A stretch of 64,000 nt of DNA from Paragonimus westermani. Its lineage: Eukaryota > Platyhelminthes > Trematoda > Plagiorchiida > Troglotrematidae. Position numbers and translations under genes: made by a program. The notes under the pieces are model-generated. The model saw nothing but the letters and a program-made list of their open reading frames with translations. It was not told the origin of the DNA and searched no databases. Shown piece after piece: positions 56,330 through 64,000 of the stretch. Location: positions 18,055 to 82,054 of the forward strand of contig QNGE01003090.1 of NCBI GenBank assembly GCA_008508345.1, given 5' to 3'. Each line of letters starts with the position of its first letter. Positions within the stretch are counted from its first letter, which is position 1.

Positions 56330-58900
56330 TAATCAAAATCCATGTTCACTAATGCCCCGTGATAAATCTTCAAGTAATGGGGACATTAAGAACTTCACTT
56401 AACTGATTTGACCAACACTGATTTGCAACGCTAACTGCCAGTGTGCGATTGTGCTATCTCTTCGCAGGCGTTTGTTGGCTGAATTCTGATTCAAGACAGC
56501 GACTTGTTTTCAAATTTTGCACCCCATGCCTTTCACCTACAGGCCAAGCAGAAAACGGCCAATATCAATAAGTAGGTCAGTTGTATTTCGACCTACTCAT
56601 TTCCTAATATGACACCGTGCAAGTCCGCGCAGGTCAAACCAGTGACATAAATCCATCGAGAGGGCAGCTCCCCAACATTATCATCTTTAATGGTCTTTTT
56701 GACATAGATAATAGTTTCAACAACAAGTGCCTCTATTTTGGTCAATTGTAACAGTGCAGCAAATCCTGTGTTCAGAAGTGTGAAGAAAACGAAATAACGG
56801 CCAGAGAGAGTAGCAGATTTTCTACGAGCAGACCAAATTTAATTGAAAACACAAAAGCAAAACGTTTTGTCGATGGAACTTACAGTTACGGTCGTTTAGG
56901 TCGAATTCAGTAACTTGTATTGGTGGTTGTTCTAGAGAACAAGCAACTTTTATCATGAATTCAGCGTTATATTACCCATTCTCTATAGCCCAGCGTGCTG
57001 AATCGACTTCGACGAGTCAAGTTATGTAATTATCTCCATGCATGTTCATTCTAACGGAGTTGGCAACTCGATAGTGCCATCTCATCACATCCATCTTTGT
57101 GTTCTTGGCTACTGATTTGTAGACCCCAAACAAATGAATTGACTCACATTTTGCTAGCATTGAATGTGCTGAAATGTCTAGTCTCTGCGTTGTCTGAGAT
57201 TTTGAGGTAGCACTGAGGTGTTACCAATAACCATACCTAATAACCACAAGCGAGTGGTTCTCCATTTAGGACTTAATCGGTTTCTAGTATATTTTAAACG
57301 ATATCAGTAGGAAGCTCGCTTGCCACTTTTATTCTAGCTTCTGCTTCCAACACATTCTAGTCGACGTAGACCTGCGATCAACCTTTACATTAAATTAGTG
57401 TATGTCACCATACGACCACTCGGTAGATAGGCCCAAATTGTTATGTAAGATGTACGTTCGAGCAACATTTCGTTCGTTGTGCTCAGTTACATGCACAAAA
57501 TGATAACCGAATAGGTATAGGAATGAGTGCGTATAAACAAAATAGTATAGTTTGTCTATCTAGCAATTACAGTTTAGTGTGAGAAATGTCGGAACACTTG
57601 AAACGTTAGTTAATATACTAGGGACTGATATAGACAGTAAAGTAGGGTTATATGAATATACTAGAAAAATGTGGAAAACAAGAGATCAACAATGAACTGA
57701 TGTGGATGGTAGCGCTAGGATTACTACTATCTGCCCCTACCTAAACAAATACAGTTTTTTAAGGTGTACGCTTAGCGCCTCGGAAAAATCTAAAACGCGT
57801 TTGTTCACAGTCTAACAAACAACATAGAAGGCCTTCGAGAAATCTACCGTGTGTGCTTTGTTATGAAACTCCATTGTACGTAGGTTGATCGTTAAATTAC
57901 ATACATTACCTTAATGCCATATTCTTTCTGTGTTCAACTCTCATTTTCCACAATTCCCATTATGCTGATATAACCCTACTTAATTGCTTATATTGATTCT
58001 TCGTATACTAATTAGGATTTCGAATGTTTGGACGTTATATACCAAACTATGATTACTAGATGGACACTACCATTTTGCCTGTACGCATACATTCCTATAC
58101 ATATCCGGGTTTCATTTCGAGTATGTAACTGAAGAGAACGAACGAAATGTTGTTCGAACATACACTTTACTTAACAGTTTTGAAATTATTCATGAGGGGA
58201 AAAAGCCGTTTTAAATCCGGGAAAACCTCTAAACGGCTAGAGGATCGCTTCCTTCAAATCGGATAGAAGGATTCAAAATGAAGAACGTAAAAAAGAATCA
58301 CGAAATTTCTATAAACCTTTGTGATGGTATAACGTAGCTTGGATAAAGGTGCGACAGCTTGAAAACGACACAACAAAGATGAAGCACCACGAAGAATCCT
58401 GTACATTCTGATAAGTCTCGATTTAATTTGTGGGCATTTTTACTGACGAATGCGGCTCATTAATCTACATCGGGAGGGCATGCCTACTCATTTTACAATG
58501 AGGTTTAGATAGCTCTCGCTAACTCGATTCGGTCATCCGAAGGTTGGTGCCTTCATCCCGGTATGACGTTTTGTTCTAACCTAGGTATTTTGTCGCGTAC
58601 GTAACCCGATTACATACGCCGTGGAAATGCCTAGCTAGGTGTTGCCAGAAAGTGCATCAGGTGAGTGAGAACAGAATGGGTCCGGATAAGATCGTAGGTT
58701 AAATCGATCCCGCAACTGTCGTTACTAACTTCACATAATTTAGTCTATGGGACGGCTCTATGCGTTCGAGCGCGCTGTGTGTGGTGAATTTCAGCGGCAT
58801 CACACCAGCCACTGAAAGCCATGTATTGTTTTCCAGCACAAAGTGGTGATTAGAACAACAGAAGCAGGTAATCAGCGTATATTCCCGAAAGGCGAGTTAG
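56330..58900. other. AT-rich stretch without recognised features
   Basis: Nearly no open frames above 60 codons on either strand. No splice-paired exon, RT motif or tRNA was recognised. In the model it is part of the FIGNL1 intron upstream of 55,037. Confidence 0.45.
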
Positions 58901-58911
58901 TAAGAAAGCAG

Positions 58912-59037
58912 CATCATATGAGCTCCAGGTACAACAATCGCATAAGTTACTGGCTGGCGAGTGTCCTACACCGGGTCGGGTAGATTAGGATAATTTGAAC
59001 ATATCCGTGGGATCTGTAATGATGATCTTCAGACGGA
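58912..59037 (-). repeat. Dispersed repeat, copy A (inverted relative to copy B)
   Basis: The reverse complement reads CCGTCTGAAGATCATC ... CACGGATATGTTCAAATTAT ... GACACTCGCCAGCCAGTAAC and aligns over about 125 bp with 62,399-62,526. The family is not identified. Confidence 0.7.
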
Positions 59038-59891
59038 GATACTCCAGAACCCGGACATGCATGCACTATATCCATGTGAGTGTTTTCGAGCAAATCGTGT
59101 GATCAAAACAGACAACGTTAGCACGGCACTTTTAGAAATTATGTGATTTCCAGGTGCAGCCAAAATCCCATGCCTTTCATTAGCCTGCCCTTCAACTCTG
59201 TGACCTTTGTGCTGACAATAAGGCACACGACACACATCACAGTCAATACAGACTTTAGTTTATCAAGGTGTAATGAAAAAGTTGATGTGACCTGGTTTGT
59301 CTTCATCTGAATATGCAACCAGCGTGCTGAGGGAGTACACATATAACCAAATACACGTGTACGTTTAATACATGCAAAAGTCGCACAGTATGAGAAAAAA
59401 AGAATGTTGTATAAGGTGAAAGAGGAGACAAACCTGGAGGGCAAAGAAGTTACAAAGATGCACACAGAGACTCGTAACACGAGCGCCCATAGCTTCTGTT
59501 CTTTGCCATATCAGATAAAGTCGTCAACCGAAGATGCTCATTGTCTCTCAGACTACAGCTAAGAAGCTGGGAATGCCATGCAGAAGGAATTTTCAGAGGA
59601 AATGCCCACACACCCCGAATATAAATCATGGGCTGACCACCGGGCTACCGTTTTCATAATAACCCACCACCCACAAACAAGGCACTATGTGACACGCGGT
59701 GAGCTGCTGTTCGTAGAATGTGACCAAGCTAACGAAGCCTGTGAAGCGAGAACAATAACCCTAAAGGTCGACGGAATTTATCCGTTCCAAGGACTTGGTC
59801 ACTGCAAACACGGTGGTTCCATCACACGTCACTAATGCTCCGGGGGGAGGGGACCGATGGATATTCTGTGAGCATCCTCCGCATGAATGGA

Positions 59892-60540
59892 TCAGGTTTC
59901 GGAACCGTACAGTAGGACTGCCTTTATAATAGCATTGCGCAGTCGGCCTTCCACAGAAGAACTGAGATGATTTCGATGCCGCAGATGGCGTAAGTCGGCA
60001 AACGCTATCTGAGTCTTTGCTATGCGATTTCTGATCTCATCAGACATTCCACCAGCGTTACCATGCCCCAAAGTACATAAACATCTGGACCATTTCGAAT
60101 TGCTTACCAATAAGAGTGAGAGCGGCGCGGTATCCTGTCAATCTTGCAACAGCAATTTGCACTTGGTAGGTGTAAAGACCATACCAAACTGACGAATTGG
60201 AACCTCTAAAATGTCTAAGATGTTCGGGTTCTGTGTTAGCCCTCGCAAATTAGGGCAACGCAATCTGCATACTCGAAGTTGAATGCTAGGGAGTAATTGC
60301 ACACCATCATTCGCAGCCTGTCACGACACACTCTATGATCCCATCTACTGAAAAATGGAATAGGAAGAGGTAGGCTGGATAACTTTGCCACGCTCTGCTC
60401 AAGATGTTAAAGATCGGCAATACGCTGCCCTAACCCAGATCGGGGTCTGACAGTAAAGTGCTTCCAGGATGTTCACATACTTCTCAAGTACACCCTTCCT
60501 CGACAGACACTCCCAGAGTTCAGTTTTGTTATTCTAGCAG
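59892..60540 (-). mobile_element. LINE reverse-transcriptase remnant
   Basis: On the - strand the order is a worn active-site area FEYADCVAL (about 60,250-60,275), GYRAALTLIGKQFEMVQM, then DEIRNRIAKTQIAFADLRHL (about 59,985-60,045) and VLLYGSET (59,892-59,915). This is the same post-RT block as in the other LINE copies but with more of the RT side retained. Stops and frameshifts are present. Confidence 0.75.
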
Positions 60541-60659
60541 AAGGCCCTCCTCTGATGTTCAAGAAGACAAATGCTGACCTTCTACGTGAATGACAAAGTT
60601 CAAGCAACTGGCGAATAAAGTGGGTTGGTGCGACAGCCGAAACCCGTAATCTTGAACGT

Positions 60660-61572
60660 GTTGGAGAACGGCTGCGATCCGTTCTCGAAGGTCGTCACGC
60701 ATTCGCTCAGATTGACTTCGTCCAGGTGGGCCACCCTACCAGCCAGGCCGGACGGCATGGCATCCATGATCTGCTGGATAATCGCTGGGGCGGTCTTGAC
60801 ACCGAATGACAGTCTGGTGCACTGGTATAGACCGCGATGTGCGTTGATTATCAGCAGACCACGGGATTATGGGACTACGTCGACATGCAGGTACGCGTCG
60901 GCCACTTCGAGGTTGACGAAGCACGTTCAACCGTTGAGGATCGTGAACAGGTCTTCAGGAACGGGCAATGGATGACAGTTAGTTTTCAAAGCAGCGTTAA
61001 GACCGGCAGAGAAATCAGCACACATGCGAACCGATCCATTGACCTTCTTCACGACAACGATGAGGATTGCCCAGGGTGAGTAGGTGACAGGCGTCAGCAA
61101 CCCCAAATCCTCGAGAGTTGGAGAACGGCTGCGATCCGTTCTCGAAGGTCGTCACGCATTCGCTCAGATTGACTTCGTCCAGGTGGGCCACCCTACCAGC
61201 CAGGCCGGACGGCATGGCATCCATGATCTGCTGGATAATCGCTGGGGCGGTCTTGACACCGAATGACAGTCTGGTGCACTGGTATAGACCGCGATGTGCG
61301 TTGATTATCAGCAGACCACGGGATTATGGGACTACGTCGACATGCAGGTACGCGTCGGCCACTTCGAGGTTGACGAAGCACGTTCAACCGTTGAGGATCG
61401 TGAACAGGTCTTCAGGAACGGGCAATGGATGACAGTTAGTTTTCAAAGCAGCGTTAAGACCGGCAGAGAAATCAGCACACATGCGAACCGATCCATTGAC
61501 CTTCTTCACGACAACGATGAGGATTGCCCAGGGTGAGTAGGTGACAGGCGTCAGCAACCCCAAATCCTCGAG
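60660..61572. repeat. 456-bp direct tandem duplication
   Basis: Bases 60,660-61,115 and 61,117-61,572 appear identical, separated by a single A at 61,116. Both copies hold the same RT segment. The offset is 457 bp at both ends (GTTGGAGAAC start, AATCCTCGAG end). Confidence 0.95.
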
Positions 61573-61641
61573 GCGTTTGAGTTCCCAAGTATCGTCAAGG
61601 AGCTTTACAGGAAACCCGGCTGCTAACCGTGAATACACCAC
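60660..61641 (-). pseudogene. Gypsy reverse-transcriptase fragment with internal tandem duplication
   Basis: On the - strand [37 protein letters not shown] and [19 protein letters not shown] (about 61,390-61,580) are typical of a metazoan gypsy RT. ADAYL, INAHRGLYQCTRLSFGVKTA and IIQQIMDAM follow (about 61,170-61,370). The YLDD box region is worn. The whole fingers-to-palm stretch is then present a second time (60,660-61,115). No protease, RNase H or LTR could be attached to it. Confidence 0.88.
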
Positions 61642-61649
61642 GTCTTGGT

Positions 61650-62390
61650 AATACTACCGCTCATAGTTCGCGACTGCTTATTCACCGGGAGAACACCGCT
61701 TATTTCTTAGTTAGCCCTCACATGGACGGCCGTTCGCCAATACGCAACCTGGGGTCGCATCATGTAGCATTGAGCTAGCCCCTCTGCTTACCCGGTTTAC
61801 CTGGCTAACTCAAGTTAACTCGAAATGAAAAAGTAGTTAAACATGTGTGCGAGAAGCAGCATGAGCTGTTTGGCTTAGCCGAGTGAGCACACCCATTCTG
61901 CAATATCCGTTCAGAATCTTTTGTTTAATCACTGCCTACTACTCTTCTGTAAGTAGAGCCAGACCTAAATATTTAGTGTTTGGATGGCAGCCACCTTGAA
62001 TTTGGACTAATTTGCTTGAGTTTGGGTGAAGACGAACATGAGGTGCCATATTGATATTTCCATGTTAGACGGTCGTTAACAGTTTTATCCTGACATCAAG
62101 GTTTGGTTTTAGTGACAGTAGTTAGACCATTCAAACAAACGCACAGCAGATTCAACGCATGACAAAACATGGTGTTGCCTGCTGGCTTCTATTACTGAGG
62201 AAGGGTTTTGTTACCAAAACTATTACATGGATTCACACATTTTAAGGACAATGGTGTAAAGTTCTGTCGCGTCGTGGGAAACGGTCTTCAAATGAGGCGT
62301 GCTGCGTACGTAATCGGTTTAAGAAACATAAAAAAAGTTGGACAGCAATTGATAATCAACTGCCCACTGAGTTTGCACCGGACAGGTTCT
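61650..62390. other. No recognised feature
   Basis: No conserved gypsy protease or Gag motif was found 5' of the RT fragment on the - strand, and open frames are short. Confidence 0.4.
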
Positions 62391-62398
62391 GGAATCTC

Positions 62399-62526
62399 TT
62401 CGTCTGAGGATCGTCAGTACCGATCCCACGGATATGTTCAAATTATCCCAAGCTATCCGATCTGATATGAGACACTCGCCAGCCAGTAACTTATGCTTCT
62501 ATTGAGGCTGCAGCTCACCTGGTGCT
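62399..62526 (+). repeat. Dispersed repeat, copy B
   Basis: TCGTCTGAGGATCGTC ... CACGGATATGTTCAAATTAT ... ACACTCGCCAGCCAGTAACT aligns in inverted orientation with 58,912-59,037. A 90-codon frame beginning within it (62,542) shows no known domain. Confidence 0.7.
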
Positions 62527-63474
62527 GTTTCTTAGCACTGCGTGGCTCTAGACAATTGGGATGAGGCTGATGAAACTCTCCACATGTTGCTCACAAGTGA
62601 TGTTTTCGTCGATTTGTTCTTGTTCGCACTGCACGACAGTGCACCTAATGCAGTCATATTAGGCACCGACCAGACACATTCAGACAGAAAGTTCGATTAT
62701 CCAGAGGTTATGACATATGAACCTGATCACATTCAACATAGAGTCGTTCTAAGGAAATACATTTCCAATCCTTTGCAAAGCACTTTTTGTTTGTCAGGCT
62801 TTTTTAGCACATGATCTGCTTTCTGTCGGGAAGCGCGTCTAACAGGTGGTCGGTATTGGCAGTAGAGATAACGATCCCACAGACTGTCATTTGTGCTACG
62901 ACGACTCTACAACTGTTGTTGGGTCGACCGGATCAGCTAAAGGGAAGCATCAAGTAGTAATTGAAGCTGGCAAGCCACGGTATGGCACAACTGAGACTGT
63001 TGAATTTTGCAGCTTTAGCGAATCACAATATTACGACAGTTATCAAGTTAAAATATCCGTGAGTAATTGGGCGGTGAAAAGGAAGCTTGCTTAGAAGAAT
63101 CCATGTTGCCAACTGAGTTGCTTTCCAACAAGCGTGAAGTCGAGCAGTGACCACAGGACCTGCTGCACGACGCCACAACCGAGATAGCCTGCGTAATGCC
63201 CCCACACTTTACTGATTGTATCCATCGCTGGTCGGGAAAACGTTTCCGAATCAATGACTCAGAACCATTACTCATCCTACCTGAAAATTACAATACGGTG
63301 CTGTATAAGATGACTAATTGACGAGTGGGCAGTACAAACCATAGTGTTATTAGTAGTAGGTCGAAGAATAGGATTTTCACGGTTGAAACAAGCCGTTCAG
63401 TGTTATATAAGTTGTGTTCAACTGTAACACCATTTCCATTTTTCCAGTAGTTAAGAGACTCAGTACATGCACCA

Positions 63475-63838
63475 TCATCATAGACAACAATATATCTGCG
63501 GTTAATATTGACGTTTAACTACCACACAACCATGAAGAGAAAAAACCTTGGACAGGAAGAGTTAGGAAAAAAGGAAGACAGGGATTTAGCTGTTGAAAAT
63601 AAACAGGTACGCCTATATTAAAACACTCGACATAAAGGTGCCTACACTTGACAAACAAACAACCAAGCTGTGAGTGAAACCAAGGCGTCATCAACAAGAC
63701 AAATTACTTACGGCTTCCACTGCCCCATGTCATTAAATGCACTCGTTTCACAAACAACTCGACCAAACAACGACATCATTCACGCAACTGAGCTCGGTTA
63801 GCCGCCATCTCACCTACCGTTTCCAGCCACCGATTTTG
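63475..63838 (-). mobile_element. 5'-truncated LINE 3' end
   Basis: Reads on the - strand from AAAATCGGTGGCTGGAAAC (63,838) through [19 protein letters not shown] coding to the tail GGTAGTTAAACGTCAATATT and GTCTATGATGATGG (63,475-63,525). Closely similar to 48,335-48,690, so this copy is relatively young. Confidence 0.78.
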
Positions 63839-64000
63839 TCATCATCATCATCATCATAGACAGCAATACATCAGTGGTTAACACTAATGCTTAACTGCCA
63901 CACAACCATGAAGAAACAGCAAACCCTATATAGAAAGAGAGAACGAAAAAGAAGGGGACGGGAAGGGACCTAACTACTGAAAATGACTACGTCCCTATTC
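63838..64000 (-). mobile_element. Second LINE 3' tail, cut by the window edge
   Basis: The - strand tail CAGTTAAGCATTAGTGTTAA with GCTGTCTATGATGATGATGA runs straight into the 5' edge of the copy at 63,475-63,838. More of this copy should lie beyond 64,000. Confidence 0.72.

Noticed and set aside
60625..61432. Two identical + strand frames (116 and 104 codons) and their 80-codon partners
   Set aside because: They are antisense shadows of the gypsy RT coded on the - strand, repeated because of the tandem duplication.
1..64000. A prokaryote-style gene cluster, defence system or CRISPR array
   Set aside because: Spliced genes, LTR and LINE elements and very low coding density show eukaryotic DNA; no regularly spaced repeat array was seen.

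Overview
This is a eukaryotic, repeat-rich window with two confidently recognised protein-coding genes. It most likely comes from a parasitic flatworm, and I favour a trematode. The evidence is a CsRn1-type Ty3/gypsy element with the CHCC Gag knuckle first described from liver flukes, many degraded LINE and gypsy pol fragments, and genes that mix introns of about 40-50 bp with introns over 10 kb. The species cannot be fixed from the sequence alone. I see no operons, CRISPR arrays, rRNA genes or convincing tRNA genes.

Left third (1-22,480). No recognisable gene. It holds a 286-bp solo-LTR-like insert (2,239-2,524), a possible first coding exon of an unknown + strand gene (5,595-5,813), and a 4.04-kb CsRn1-like LTR retrotransposon on the - strand (6,576-10,616). 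A second copy of the 285-bp insert interrupts that element's RNase H. There are also unassigned - strand candidate exons (4,123-4,618; 10,961-11,020; 11,178-11,432), a decayed gypsy RT/RNase H (12,530-13,440) and a LINE remnant (17,400-18,100).

Middle (22,480-55,040). A + strand gene for a three-CCCH zinc-finger protein of the ZC3H4/ZC3H6 (suppressor of sable) family runs from 22,516 to 36,987. Eight exons join in frame to 698 codons. Five of its seven introns are 39-52 bp, one is 10.4 kb and one is 1.8 kb. Converging on it from the - strand, with only 307 bp between the stop codons, is the C-terminal half of a FIGNL1 (fidgetin-like 1) AAA ATPase gene. Six exons between 55,037 and 37,295 splice in phase. 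Its 12.8-kb intron is filled with gypsy and LINE debris.

Right (55,040-64,000). No further FIGNL1 exon was found, so the Walker A exon and everything 5' of it should lie beyond the window. This part holds a possible LTR/primer-binding-site remnant, a LINE RT fragment, a gypsy RT fragment with an apparently perfect 456-bp tandem duplication, an inverted pair of a dispersed repeat, and two LINE 3' ends joined head to tail at the right edge.

How it works together: the two cellular genes are nuclear by family (transcription restriction or termination for the ZC3H4 class, recombination-linked AAA ATPase for FIGNL1) and share a very short 3' boundary. Everything else is mobile-element history. The most informative part is the CsRn1-like element. 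Its LTRs differ at only 3 of 336 positions, although its gag-pol is broken, lacks the integrase core and carries another LTR inside it.
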